64,000 nt of DNA from Streptomyces sp. B93 (GTDB lineage: Bacteria > Actinomycetota > Actinomycetes > Streptomycetales > Streptomycetaceae): positions 62,001 through 126,000 of the forward strand of contig NZ_JAGPXL010000005.1 of assembly GCF_018070565.1 (NCBI RefSeq). Direction: 5' to 3'. Positions 1 to 8,614 of this stretch are shown here, piece after piece; the stretch's first letter is position 1; the number at the start of each line of letters is the position of its first letter. A program made the translations under genes and the position numbers. The notes beneath the pieces were generated by a model that was not told the DNA's origin, did not search any database, and saw only the letters and a list, made by a program, of their open reading frames with translations.

Positions 1-86
1 GGCTCCACCACGGCCTCCTGACGCGGCAGCGCCCGGAACGCCTTGACCGGATGAACGTGGATCGAATGCAGTGTCGGGTTCCCCAT
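1..86 (-). CDS. MOSC N-terminal beta-barrel domain protein, 5' fragment
   Basis: Only the first 28 codons of a minus-strand gene lie in the window; the rest is off the left edge. The ATG is at 86 and the start reads MGNPTLHSIHVHPVKAFR, which matches the opening strand of the MOSC N-terminal beta-barrel family (conserved HPVK close to the start). Full-length members carry a C-terminal MOSC domain and are linked to molybdenum-cofactor or sulfur-transfer chemistry, but that part cannot be seen here. The family call rests on this short motif only. Confidence 0.6.
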   Translation of the reverse strand, partial: MGNPTLHSIHVHPVKAFRALPRQEAVVE

Positions 87-132
87 GGCGCCATCGTGCC
101 AGCCGACGGCGCCGACAGCCCGGGGTTGTCCC

Positions 133-570
133 TCAGTAGCCGCGGTACTGCTGGTTGTTGTACGGGTCCTGGTACGGCGCCGGGGCGGGCCGGGGAGCCG
201 CGGGGCGCATCGCCTCGTACCCCATGTGGCCGGGCGCCGCCGGACGCGGCTGCTGCGGCTGCGGGCCGGGGTAGCCGCGTGGCGCGGTGGCCTGCTGCGG
301 GATGTACGCCGCGGGCGCCTGCTGCAACGGGGCGGGCTGCGGGGCCTGTGGGTAGCCGTAGGACGGCTGGGGGGACGGGGCCGCCGGGAGGGCGGGCAGC
401 GCCGAGGGCAGCGCGGGCAGGTGGGCGCCCGGGGTGTCGTACGGCGCGGGGACCCGGATCGGGGCGATCTGCGGGGTGCCCCGCTCGGCCACGAGCGAGT
501 CGTAGATCGGGGTGTCCGGGAAGGAGGCGGAGTAGTAGCCGCCGCCATAAGTGGAGCGGGGGGAGGTCAT
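133..570 (-). CDS. small proline/alanine/glutamine-rich protein (DUF6643-like)
   Basis: 145 residues starting MTSPRSTYGGGYYSASFPDTP. The reading frame stays open a further 29 codons upstream, but the internal ATG at 570 gives the start typical of these Streptomyces proteins. The N-terminal ~45 residues (tyrosine/glycine patch, then SFPDTPIYDSLVAERGTPQIAPIRVP) look like the conserved part. The rest is low-complexity Pro/Ala/Gln/Tyr and ends QDPYNNQQYRGY. No membrane segment or signal peptide is visible. I see no strong ribosome binding site before the chosen start. The function of this family is not known to me; the composition suggests a disordered protein. Confidence 0.7.
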   Translation of the reverse strand: MTSPRSTYGGGYYSASFPDTPIYDSLVAERGTPQIAPIRVPAPYDTPGAHLPALPSALPALPAAPSPQPSYGYPQAPQPAPLQQAPAAYIPQQATAPRGYPGPQPQQPRPAAPGHMGYEAMRPAAPRPAPAPYQDPYNNQQYRGY

Positions 571-859
571 GGCACATAAGTTAAGCCCACGATGTGCTGG
601 TTGGGGAGACCGATAAGAGGGTTGTTTTACGTGTCCGCGGTGACCTCGTGTCCCCAATGCGAGCGAACTTGGGAAAAAGGGGCATCAAGCGGCGTCCAAA
701 TCGTGTAAAGCCTCAGTTCCTGGCGGGTTACCGGCGGTTGACCACCCCTGTTTCCGGCACGGTCGATGGGACTTCGGCGCCCCGGGCAATAGGTTGGGCG
801 TCATCAAGCCGACGGACGGCCGGGCGCTGCCTGGCACGGGACACGTGATGGGGGCGGAC

Positions 860-2101
860 ATGTCAATGCCAAAGGGATCGAACGCGCCGGTGCCGACGGC
901 GGCACTGCGGGTCGAGGTGGGCTGGCGCTCCGGACCGGGGGTGCCCGACGCGGACGCCTCGGCCCTGCTGCTGGTGGACGGGAAGGTCCGCTCCGACGCC
1001 GACTTCGTCTTCTACAACCAGCCCGCGCACGCCTCCGGCGCGATCCGGCACGAGGGCAAGCGGAACGCGGGCGGGCGGGTCACCGACACGCTCATCGTCG
1101 ACCTCGCGCGCGTGGAACCCGCCATTGACCGGGTGGTACTGGCCGCCTCCGCCGACGGGGGCAGTTTCGGCCAGGTGCCGGACCTCTCCATCGACGTCCG
1201 CCAGGACGGCCAGGGCACGTCGGTCGCGCGCTTCGACAGCACGGGCGCCACCGTCGAGACGGCCTTCGTCCTCGGCGAGTTCTACCGCCGCCAGGGCGCC
1301 TGGAAGTTCCGCGCCGTCGGCCAGGGCTACAGCAGCGGCCTCGAGGGTCTGGCGACGGACTTCGGGATCACCGTGGACGAGCCCCAGCAGGCCGCGGCCC
1401 CCGCACCGCCGACGGCGCCGCCGCCCACCAGGCCCCCGCCCCAGGCACCGCCCGCCGCACCCGTGCGGCTGACGAAGGTCACGCTCACCAAGGCGGCCCC
1501 GTCGGTGTCCCTGAGCAAGCAGGGCGGCACCTCCGGCGCGATGCGGGTCAACCTCAACTGGGAGGTCCGCAAGCAGTTCTCCGGCTGGGGCCGCAAACTG
1601 GGCCGGTCCGTCGCCATGCACTCCGACCTCGACCTCGACCTGTGCGCCCTGTTCGAACTGAGCGACGGCAGCAAGGGCGTCGTCCAGGCCCTCGGCAACG
1701 CCTTCGGGTCCCTGCACCAGCCGCCCTTCATCCACCTCGACGGCGACGACCGCACCGGAGCCGTGGCGACCGGTGAGAACCTCACCGTCAACCTCGACCA
1801 CAAGCAGTACTTCCGGCGCATCCTCATCTTCGTCACCATCTACGAGGGCGCCCGCTCCTTCGCCGACCTGCACGCCACCGTCACCCTCACCCCGCAGCAC
1901 GGCGCCCCCATCGACTTCTCCCTCGACGAGTGCACCGTCCCCTCCCCGGTGTGCGCGCTCGCCCTGATCACCAACAACGGCGGCGACCTCGTCGTCCAGC
2001 GCGAGGCCCGCTACCTCGTCCCCGAGCGCGGGGTGAGCCCCCAGCGGACCGTCGACTACGCCTACGGCTGGGGCATGAACTGGACCCCCGGCAGGAAGTG
2101 A
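860..2101 (+). CDS. TerD-family protein with TerA-like C-terminal domain
   Basis: About 413 residues starting [12 protein letters not shown]. The frame is open from further upstream, but the purine-rich GGGGCGG just before favours the ATG at 860 or the next one at 866. Residues ~10-170 are a TerD/CABP domain ([19 protein letters not shown], then a DFVFYNQP motif), with the acidic residues typical of this calcium-binding fold. A proline-rich linker (~175-200) leads to a second, TerA-like domain containing [15 protein letters not shown] and ending YGWGMNW. Such proteins are linked to tellurite and stress responses, and in Streptomyces are usually free-standing. It meets the next gene tail to tail with one base between stop codons. 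Confidence 0.85.
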   Translation: MSMPKGSNAPVPTAALRVEVGWRSGPGVPDADASALLLVDGKVRSDADFVFYNQPAHASGAIRHEGKRNAGGRVTDTLIVDLARVEPAIDRVVLAASADGGSFGQVPDLSIDVRQDGQGTSVARFDSTGATVETAFVLGEFYRRQGAWKFRAVGQGYSSGLEGLATDFGITVDEPQQAAAPAPPTAPPPTRPPPQAPPAAPVRLTKVTLTKAAPSVSLSKQGGTSGAMRVNLNWEVRKQFSGWGRKLGRSVAMHSDLDLDLCALFELSDGSKGVVQALGNAFGSLHQPPFIHLDGDDRTGAVATGENLTVNLDHKQYFRRILIFVTIYEGARSFADLHATVTLTPQHGAPIDFSLDECTVPSPVCALALITNNGGDLVVQREARYLVPERGVSPQRTVDYAYGWGMNWTPGRK

Positions 2102-2102
2102 G

Positions 2103-3278
2103 TCACCCCTCGTCGGCGACCGTGTCCGGGCGCGCGTAGGTGCGGCCCTTCCAGGCCGCACCGCGCCCCTGGTGGTGCCGCACCGCGGAGTCGACCGTCA
2201 TCAGCAGGTACAGCGCCGCCGTGAACGGCAGCAGCGGCGCGAGCCACGGCGGCTGCCGGTAGTAGCGGAGCATCGGCAGATACGTCCCCGCCATCACCAG
2301 CCACGCCGCCGCGCCCAGCACCGCCACCACACCGTCGCCCCCGGCCGCCCCCACCACCAGCGCCACCGGCGGCACCAGATAGACCAGCACCAGACCGGCG
2401 ACCGTCCCCGCCAGCAGCAGCGGACTGTGCCGCAGTTGCGCGTACGCGCTGCGCGCCACCATCCCCCACAGGTCGTGCAGCCGGGGGTACGGGCGCACGC
2501 TGTCCACCCGGTCGGCAAGCCCCAGCCAGATGTGCCCGCCGCCGCCCTTCACGGCCCGCGCGAGCGCCACGTCGTCGATGACCGCGTGCCGGATCGCGTC
2601 CGGGATCCGCGCCCGCTCGGCCGCCTCCGCCCGCAGCAGCACGCACCCGCCCGCCGCGGCCGCCGTCCGGGCACCCCTGCGGCCCACCCGGCGGAACGGG
2701 TACAGCTGGGCGAAGAAGTAGACGAAGGCCGGGACCACCAGCCGCTCCCACCCGCTCGTCACCCGCAGCCGGGCCATCTGCGAGACCAGGTCGAACCCGC
2801 CGGTCCGGGCCGCCGCCACCAGCCGCCGCAGACTGTCCGGCGCGTGCGCGATGTCGGCGTCCGTCAGCAGCAGGTACTCGGGCCCACGCGCGCGTGCCAG
2901 CCCGATGCCGTGCCGGACGGCCCACAGCTTGCCCGTCCAGCCCGCGGGCGGCTCACCCGGAGAGGCCACCGTCAGCGGCAGCCCGCCGTGCCGCTGCGAC
3001 AGCTCACGCGCGAGGCCCCCGGTGCCGTCCGTGCTGCCGTCGTCGACCAGGAAGACCTCCGCCCGCCCCGGATAGTCCTGTGCCAGCAGCGACGGCAGGC
3101 TCGCCGCCAGCACCGCCGCCTCGTCCCGCGCGGGCACCACCACACAGACCGGCGGCCACACCTCCGGGTCCCGCGGCGACGGCAGCCTGACGTCCGTACG
3201 CCAGAAGAACCCCTGACCGAGCAGCAGCCACAGCCAGGCGGCCAGTGATCCGGCGGCGGTCCACATCAAGGTGCCCAT
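2103..3278 (-). CDS. glycosyltransferase family 2, HpnB-like
   Basis: 391 residues from the ATG at 3278 (an in-frame ATG also lies at 3266). An N-terminal hydrophobic anchor (WLWLLLGQGFFWRTD) precedes a GT-A fold with VVPARDEA, FLVDDGSTDGT, PPGWTGKLWAV and the metal-binding LLTDADIAHAPDSLRR. C-terminal hydrophobic segments follow (LVLVYLVPPVALVVG; LLPFTAALYLLM). The order WTGKLWAVR / DADIAHAPDSL / PFRRVGRRGARTAAAAGGCVLLRAEA is characteristic of the HpnB (hopene-associated glycosyltransferase) family. No other hopanoid gene is nearby, so the substrate is open. It is expected at the inner face of the membrane. Confidence 0.85.
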   Translation of the reverse strand: MGTLMWTAAGSLAAWLWLLLGQGFFWRTDVRLPSPRDPEVWPPVCVVVPARDEAAVLAASLPSLLAQDYPGRAEVFLVDDGSTDGTGGLARELSQRHGGLPLTVASPGEPPAGWTGKLWAVRHGIGLARARGPEYLLLTDADIAHAPDSLRRLVAAARTGGFDLVSQMARLRVTSGWERLVVPAFVYFFAQLYPFRRVGRRGARTAAAAGGCVLLRAEAAERARIPDAIRHAVIDDVALARAVKGGGGHIWLGLADRVDSVRPYPRLHDLWGMVARSAYAQLRHSPLLLAGTVAGLVLVYLVPPVALVVGAAGGDGVVAVLGAAAWLVMAGTYLPMLRYYRQPPWLAPLLPFTAALYLLMTVDSAVRHHQGRGAAWKGRTYARPDTVADEG

Positions 3279-3335
3279 GCGCGCAGTGTGCCCCAGCCGA
3301 CGGGCCCGGCAGGGCACATCGTCTATCGTGGCCGG

Positions 3336-4124
3336 GTGAAGATCGCGCTCATGGACTCCGGAATCGGACTGCTGGCGGCCACCGCCGCGGTACGGCGCCT
3401 CCGCCCCGACGCGGATCTCGTGCTCTCCCTCGACCCCGACGGCATGCCCTGGGGCCCGCGTACCCCCCAGGACCTCACCGACCGGGCGCTCGCCGTCGCC
3501 GAGGCCGCCGCCGCCCACGGCCCGGACGCCCTCATCGTCGGCTGCAACACCGCGACCGTGCACGCCCTGCCCGCCCTGCGCGCCCGCTTCGAACCCGGCC
3601 TGCCCGTCGTCGGCACCGTCCCGGCGATCAAACCGGCCGCGGCCGGCGGCGGCCCCGTGGCGATCTGGGCCACCCCCGCCACCACCGGCAGCCCCTACCA
3701 GCGCGGCCTCATCCAGGACTTCGCCGGCGGCGTCACCGTCACCGAGGTGCCCTGCTGGGGGCTGGCCGAGGCCGTGGAGCACGCCGACCAGGCGGCCGTC
3801 GACGCCGCCGTCGCCGCGGCCGCCGCGCTCACCCCCGACGACGTGACCACCGTCGTGCTGGGCTGCACCCACTACGAACTGGTCGCCGAGCGCATCCGGG
3901 CCGCGGTACAGCGCCCCGGCCGCCCGCCGCTCGTCCTGCACGGCTCCGCCGGGGCGGTGGCGGCCCAGGCACTGCGCAGGCTCGGTGAGGGCGCCGCGCC
4001 CGAGGCGGCGCCCCTGGGTTCGGTGACGGTGCTGCTGAGCGGACGCGCGGGCACCCTGCCCGCCCCCGCGCTCGCCTACGACGAGGGCCGCCTCCTCCCG
4101 GCCGTCAGCCCCGTGCGCCGCTGA
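3336..4124 (+). CDS. glutamate/aspartate racemase family protein (MurI-like)
   Basis: 262 residues from the GTG at 3336. The open frame begins earlier, but VKIALMDSGIGLL is the family's usual N-terminus. Both catalytic cysteines are present: Cys70 in GCNTAT and Cys177 in GCTHYE, together with the Asp7-Ser8 pair in MDSGIG. The family interconverts L- and D-glutamate for peptidoglycan. The usual GYG-type substrate loop is replaced by MPWGPRTP, and the DSG is followed by IGLL rather than GGL, so it is probably a divergent paralogue rather than the housekeeping MurI. It is divergent from the glycosyltransferase across a short ~57-base gap. Confidence 0.75.
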   Translation: MKIALMDSGIGLLAATAAVRRLRPDADLVLSLDPDGMPWGPRTPQDLTDRALAVAEAAAAHGPDALIVGCNTATVHALPALRARFEPGLPVVGTVPAIKPAAAGGGPVAIWATPATTGSPYQRGLIQDFAGGVTVTEVPCWGLAEAVEHADQAAVDAAVAAAAALTPDDVTTVVLGCTHYELVAERIRAAVQRPGRPPLVLHGSAGAVAAQALRRLGEGAAPEAAPLGSVTVLLSGRAGTLPAPALAYDEGRLLPAVSPVRR

Positions 4125-4205
4125 GCGCCCGCGGCGGCCCCCGGCGTCTTGATCACTCTCCGCGACGGGGTACGCGCGCACCGAAACATGAGTAGTCTCA
4201 AAGGC

Positions 4206-4754
4206 ATGAGGGACCACCTTCGCGGCGGCCACACCTCGCACCCAGACGTGTGGACCGGACGCGCCACCAACCGGATCCAGTGGCTGCTGGCCGTGCTCGG
4301 CGCCGCCTGCATGGCGCTCGGCATCGGACTCGCCGTGGACTCCGCCTGGACGTCCGGCGTCGTCCCCCTGGTGATGGCCGTCGTCGGCTGCATCGCGGCC
4401 GGAGTGCTGGTCCTCTTCGGCACCCTCGCCTTCGTGCACGTCGCCCTGCGCGTCGACAAGGAGTCGTTGGAGGTGCGCTGCGGCCACATCGGCGTACCGC
4501 GCCGCCGCATCCCCCTCTCCCGCGTCGCCGACGCCGAGTTCGCCCCGCACGTCACCCCCCGCCACTGGGGCGGCTGGGGCTACCGCTGGCGGCCCGAGAA
4601 GGGCACCGCCGTCGTCGTACGCCGGGGCGAGGGCGTGGTGCTGCGGCTGTGGGACGGCCATACGTTCACCATCACCGTGGACGACGCGGAGGCCGCCGTA
4701 CGCGTCATCCGCGACCGGCTGCGGCCCGGCGCACCGGGACCCGCCGCCCGCTGA
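4206..4754 (+). CDS. two-TM membrane protein with PH-like cytoplasmic domain
   Basis: About 182 residues from the ATG at 4206 (alternative in-frame ATGs at 4149 and 4188). Two hydrophobic helices (~residues 26-45 and 51-75) are followed by a soluble ~100-residue domain with several beta strands and a final helix (VDDAEAAVRVIRDRL), resembling a bacterial PH-like domain. I do not recognise a specific family. It ends ten bases before the stop of the oppositely oriented next gene. No catalytic residues are obvious; a small membrane-associated accessory protein is the most that can be said. Confidence 0.7.
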   Translation: MRDHLRGGHTSHPDVWTGRATNRIQWLLAVLGAACMALGIGLAVDSAWTSGVVPLVMAVVGCIAAGVLVLFGTLAFVHVALRVDKESLEVRCGHIGVPRRRIPLSRVADAEFAPHVTPRHWGGWGYRWRPEKGTAVVVRRGEGVVLRLWDGHTFTITVDDAEAAVRVIRDRLRPGAPGPAAR

Positions 4755-4764
4755 ACCGGACCGC

Positions 4765-5832
4765 TCAGAGGGCGGGACGGTCGTTCCCGGCCGGGGCCGG
4801 GGACTCCCGGGTGAGCGGGCGGGCCGTGGCCAGCCCGAGCAGCAGGCCCGCACCGGCCGAGACGGTGGTGAAGCTGAGCGCGTTGCCCACCGCGGCGATG
4901 CCCGCCAGCGCCGTCAGGGCCGCCCCCGCGGTGAGCGCGACCGGCGTCGGGCGCGCGGTGCGCCACAGCGCGACGAGCATCCAGCAGAACGCCGCCCCGA
5001 GCAGCAGCACCCCGACGACGCCCTGCTCGGCCAGCTGCTGCAGCGGCGCCGAGTGCGGCTTGCCGTCGGACAGCGTCAGCCGCGCCACCGCCGGGCTCAG
5101 CTCCCCGAACCGGCCGGGCCCCGCGCCGAGACCGGCGTCGCGTCCCGCGATGTCCAGCGCGTCGTGCCACAGCTCGACGCGGTGCGCGGTCAGCTGACCC
5201 TCCAGTGCCACCGCGAGCCCGTCCGGCAGCCTCCTGGCCGCCACCGCCCAGACGGCACCGGTCACCGCGGCGGCGGCCAGCGCCAGCCCGGCGAGCCCGG
5301 CTCCACGGCGGCGCATCCGGCCCGCGGCCAGCGAGCAGAGCAGCACACCCGCGCAGGCGATCACCCCGATGGCGGAACCGAGCACACCCGCGGTGACCAC
5401 CGCTCCGGTGCCGAGCAGGCCCAGGGCCCACCGCGCGCCCGCAGCGGTCGTGGACCAGGCCGCGCAGCAGGCGGCGCCGGTGGCCAGGGTGAGCAGCGCG
5501 GCGACGGCGCCGCTGTGACCGAGCGGGGCGCCGGGGTGCGCGCCCGGGGTGAGGTGCGGCACGGCCACCGCGAGACCGATCCCGGCCATCGCCCCGGCCG
5601 AGGGCGCGGCCACCGGCAGCACCGCCCCCGCCATCCGCCCCGCCGCATGCCCCGCGGTCACGGCCAGCACGGCCAGCAGGACACCCTCCGGGCGGCCGTC
5701 GTGCGCGGCGGCCGTGATCACGGCCCACCCGGCGCAGGCCGCGAGGACGACGACGCCCGCCGCGTCCGAGGAGCTGCGTCTCGCTCCCTCGGCATCCGCG
5801 CCGGACACCGATGTCATCCCTGTGGACCCCAC
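4765..5832 (-). CDS. O-antigen ligase/Wzy-like polytopic membrane protein
   Basis: 355 residues from a GTG at 5832 with GGGGGGA seven bases upstream; ATG at 5817 is an alternative. It is almost entirely hydrophobic with about ten predicted membrane helices. A periplasmic loop carries RVELWHDALDIAGRDAGLGAGPGRFGEL, with the ELW-(A/D)-A-(L/V)-x-GxGPGxF pattern typical of the Wzy_C/O-antigen-ligase superfamily, and then HSAPLQQLAEQGVVGVLLL. Members polymerise or ligate polysaccharides at the outer face of the cytoplasmic membrane. No other polysaccharide genes adjoin, so the substrate is unknown. It is transcribed divergently from lnt. Confidence 0.75.
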   Translation of the reverse strand: MGSTGMTSVSGADAEGARRSSSDAAGVVVLAACAGWAVITAAAHDGRPEGVLLAVLAVTAGHAAGRMAGAVLPVAAPSAGAMAGIGLAVAVPHLTPGAHPGAPLGHSGAVAALLTLATGAACCAAWSTTAAGARWALGLLGTGAVVTAGVLGSAIGVIACAGVLLCSLAAGRMRRRGAGLAGLALAAAAVTGAVWAVAARRLPDGLAVALEGQLTAHRVELWHDALDIAGRDAGLGAGPGRFGELSPAVARLTLSDGKPHSAPLQQLAEQGVVGVLLLGAAFCWMLVALWRTARPTPVALTAGAALTALAGIAAVGNALSFTTVSAGAGLLLGLATARPLTRESPAPAGNDRPAL

Positions 5833-6035
5833 CCCGCGTCCCCCCGCGCCCCGGTCGCCCCCGACCCGTGATCGTGCCGTCGTCGTGTGCGTGACGTCCG
5901 GCTCCGGGTCACCGTAACGGCTGGCGGGCGTTTTGGGGATGAGGGGAGCGTGGATGCGCGGAAACGGTGCGGCGGTGGTGCGGGGGCACGGGACCGCGCT
6001 GTCGGCGGCCAGGTCAGCCGCCGTACACTCCCGGA

Positions 6036-7646
6036 GTGACCGTCACCGCAACCTCCGTCGGCCAGCCGGACCAGGCAGAGCCCGTGACCGCGCGCCGATC
6101 GTGGTCCGCGCGGCTGCTGCGTCTGGTCCCGGCCGCCGTCGCCGCGCTCTCCGGGGTGCTGCTCTACGTCAGCTTCCCGCCGCGCACCCTGTGGTGGCTG
6201 GCCCCGCTCGCCTTCGCCGGGTTCGGCTGGGTACTGCGCGGCCGCGGCTGGAAGGCGGGCCTGGGCCTCGGCTACCTCTTCGGCCTGGGGTTCCTGCTGC
6301 CGCTTCTGGTGTGGACCGGTGTGGAGGTCGGGCCGGGGCCGTGGCTGGCCCTGGTCGTCATCGAGGCGGTCTTCGTGGCGCTGGTCGGCGCCGGTGTCGC
6401 CGCGGTGTCGGGACTGCCCGGCTGGCCGGTGTGGGCGGCGGCGGTGTGGATCGCCGGGGAGGATGCACGCGCGCGTGCTCCCTTCAACGGCTTCCCCTGG
6501 GGCAAGGTCGCCTTCGGCCAGGCGGACGGTGTCTTCCTGCCGCTGGCCGCGGTGGGCGGCACCCCGGTACTGGGCTTCGCGGTGGTGCTGTGCGGCTTCG
6601 GTCTCTACGAGGCGGTGCGTGTGTTCCTCGAACGCCGCGGCGGCGCGGTCGTACGACGGCCGGTCGCGGTCGTGGCGCTGCTGAGCCTGGCCCTGCCGGT
6701 GCTGGCGGCCCTGGCGGCGCGGTCGCTGGTCAGCGACAAGGCCGAGGACGGCACCGCGACGGTCGCGGTCATCCAGGGCAACGTGCCCCGTGCGGGACTG
6801 GGCTTCAACGACCAGCGGCGAGCCGTCCTCGACTACCACGCGCGGGAGACGGAGCGGCTGGCCGCCGAGGTCCGCGCGGGCCGGGTCGAGCAGCCCGACT
6901 TCGTGCTCTGGCCGGAGAACTCCTCCGACATCGACCCCTTCCGCAACGCCGACGCGCGTGCCGTCATCGACGGCGCGGCCAAGGCGATCGGGGTGCCCGT
7001 CTCGGTGGGCGGGGTGGTCGCGCGGGACGGGAAGCTGCTCAACGAGCAGATCCTGTGGGACCCCGACAAGGGACCCGTGGACACCTACGACAAGCGGCAG
7101 ATCCAGCCGTTCGGCGAGTACCTGCCGCTGCGCTCGCTGCTCGACGCCGTCAACGAGAGCTGGACCAGCATGGTCCGCCAGGACTTCAGCCGGGGGAGCG
7201 AGCCCGGCGTGTTCACCATGGACGGCGCCCGCGTGGGCCTCGCCACCTGCTACGAGGCCGCCTTCGACTGGGCCGTGCGGGACACCGTCACGAACGGCGC
7301 CCAGCTGATCTCCGTGCCCAGCAACAACGCCACCTTCGACCGCAGCGAGATGACCTACCAGCAGCTCGCCATGTCCCGGATCCGCGCCGTCGAGCACAGC
7401 CGGACCGTCACCGTCCCGGTGACCAGCGGGGTCAGCGCGGTCATCATGCCGGACGGGCGGATCGCCCAGCGCACCGGCATGTTCGTCGCGGACTCGCTGG
7501 TCCAGGAGGTGCCGCTGCGCTCCTCGAAGACGCCCGCCACCCAGCTGGGCGTGGGGCCGGAGATCGCGCTGCTGCTGGTGGCCGCGGGCGGTGCCGGCTG
7601 GGCGGTCGCCGCCGGTGTGCGCGGGCGGCGCGCGGGTGAGGTGTAG
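6036..7646 (+). CDS. lnt: apolipoprotein N-acyltransferase
   Basis: 536 residues from the GTG at 6036, chosen because it follows a CCGGA stretch and precedes VTVTATSVGQP; a second GTG 17 codons on is possible. The N-terminal ~220 residues form a multi-helix membrane domain, followed by a carbon-nitrogen hydrolase domain. The catalytic triad is visible: Glu294 in WPENSS, Lys353 in YDKRQIQPFGEYLPLR and Cys405 in TCYEAAF, with the VPSNNATF motif after it. A final membrane helix closes the protein. Lnt transfers an acyl chain from phospholipid to the N-terminal cysteine of lipoproteins at the outer membrane face. A GC-rich hairpin sits 20 bases after the stop. Confidence 0.93.
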   Translation: MTVTATSVGQPDQAEPVTARRSWSARLLRLVPAAVAALSGVLLYVSFPPRTLWWLAPLAFAGFGWVLRGRGWKAGLGLGYLFGLGFLLPLLVWTGVEVGPGPWLALVVIEAVFVALVGAGVAAVSGLPGWPVWAAAVWIAGEDARARAPFNGFPWGKVAFGQADGVFLPLAAVGGTPVLGFAVVLCGFGLYEAVRVFLERRGGAVVRRPVAVVALLSLALPVLAALAARSLVSDKAEDGTATVAVIQGNVPRAGLGFNDQRRAVLDYHARETERLAAEVRAGRVEQPDFVLWPENSSDIDPFRNADARAVIDGAAKAIGVPVSVGGVVARDGKLLNEQILWDPDKGPVDTYDKRQIQPFGEYLPLRSLLDAVNESWTSMVRQDFSRGSEPGVFTMDGARVGLATCYEAAFDWAVRDTVTNGAQLISVPSNNATFDRSEMTYQQLAMSRIRAVEHSRTVTVPVTSGVSAVIMPDGRIAQRTGMFVADSLVQEVPLRSSKTPATQLGVGPEIALLLVAAGGAGWAVAAGVRGRRAGEV

Positions 7647-7665
7647 CCCTGCGACCGCCGTACGC

Positions 7666-7684
7666 CCCCGGAACCGGTCCGGGG
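7666..7684 (+). terminator. GC-rich hairpin after lnt
   Basis: A perfect 7-bp inverted repeat (CCCCGGA / TCCGGGG) with a 5-base loop lies 20 bases after the lnt stop and 30 bases before the Nudix start. There is no T-tract, as is usual for Streptomyces hairpin terminators. Confidence 0.45.
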
Positions 7685-7713
7685 CCCGGGGACGGCCCGT
7701 TAGGGTCGGCGCC

Positions 7714-8193
7714 ATGGCTACTCCTGACTTCATCACCACCCTGCGTGCCTCCGCCGGTCATCAGCTCCTGTGGCTCCCCGGAGTCACCGCCGTCGTCTTC
7801 GACGACGACGGCAGAGTGCTGCTGAACCGTCGATCGGACACCCGCGAGTGGGCGGTGATCGGCGGCATCCCCGAGCCGGGCGAGCAGCCCGCCGCGTGCG
7901 CCGTACGGGAGGTCGCGGAGGAGACCGCGGTGCGCTGCGTCGCCGAGCGGGTCGTCCTCGTCCAGGCGCTCACCCCCGTCACCTACGACAACGGCGACGT
8001 CTGTCAGTACATGGACATCACGTTCCGCTGCCGGGCCGTCGAGGGGGCGGCACGTGTCAACGACGACGAGTCGCTGGAGGTCGGCTGGTTCGCGGTGGAC
8101 GCGCTGCCGGAGCTGAACGAGTTCGGTCTGCTGCGGATCAAGCAGGCGATGTTCGAGGCCCCCACATGGTTCGAGCCCACAAGCCTCAGCTGA
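7714..8193 (+). CDS. Nudix hydrolase
   Basis: 159 residues from the ATG at 7714. The Nudix box is intact around residues 51-73: GGIPEPGEQPAACAVREVAEE, with the metal-binding REVxEE core. The fold is small and single-domain, with the strand VTAVVFDDDGRVLLNRRSD before the box. The family hydrolyses nucleoside diphosphates linked to another moiety. The WAVIGG lead-in and LVQALTPVTYDNGD region resemble ADP-ribose or (d)NTP pyrophosphatase-type Streptomyces proteins, but the substrate cannot be read from the sequence. It stands alone, followed by a decayed dehydrogenase gene. Confidence 0.88.
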   Translation: MATPDFITTLRASAGHQLLWLPGVTAVVFDDDGRVLLNRRSDTREWAVIGGIPEPGEQPAACAVREVAEETAVRCVAERVVLVQALTPVTYDNGDVCQYMDITFRCRAVEGAARVNDDESLEVGWFAVDALPELNEFGLLRIKQAMFEAPTWFEPTSLS

Positions 8194-8211
8194 AGTGTGG
8201 GTGGCCGCCAC

Positions 8212-8540
8212 ATGGGGTGGGAGAGGGGCGCTCGAGACGACGCCGGGCTGACGGTGCTCACCGGGGCGGCCACGGGCCCGCCACGGCGTCACCTCCAACT
8301 GCGTGAACCCCGGCTATGTGCTTCACCCCCCTGGTCCGGCGGCGGCTCGCCGACCAGGCGAGGGCGCACGGCATCCCCGAGCAGCGCGTGCCGCGCGACG
8401 TGCTCCTCCAGGACACCGCCGCCAAACGCCTGATCGAACCGGACGAGGTCGCCGGGGCCGTCGCCCATCTGTGCAGCCCACAGGCGTTATTCCGCACCGG
8501 AGCCTCCCTCGTCCTCGACGGGGACTGGACCGCACACTGA
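8212..8540 (+). pseudogene. 3-hydroxybutyrate dehydrogenase (SDR) remnant with internal deletion and frameshift
   Basis: Three pieces of a short-chain dehydrogenase lie in three frames. Frame 1 (from ATG 8212) reads ...LTVLTGAATG, the Rossmann glycine motif of the N-terminus. About 130 residues are then missing. Frame 2 (~8282-8329) resumes with HGVTSNCVNPGYVLHP. Frame 3 (~8328-8540) continues LVRRRLADQARAHGIPEQR, then AAKRLIEPDEVA, and ends GDWTAH like intact 3-hydroxybutyrate dehydrogenases. The last frame change falls in a C6 run at 8326-8331, where five C would restore the frame. The catalytic YxxxK region is gone, so no active enzyme can be made. An in-frame TTA leucine codon is at 8487-8489. 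Confidence 0.85.
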
Positions 8541-8614
8541 CCGCCGCGACCGGGTGGTGCCGAAGTTTTCCACAGGGCTGCCGGGGCGCCCGGGTGATGA
8601 GGAATCCTGTGAGC

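Noticed and set aside
2103..4853. A 916-codon minus-strand frame upstream-extending the HpnB-like glycosyltransferase
   Set aside because: The part beyond the ATG at 3278 lies opposite the racemase and membrane-protein genes and is not protein-like. The true gene starts at 3278.
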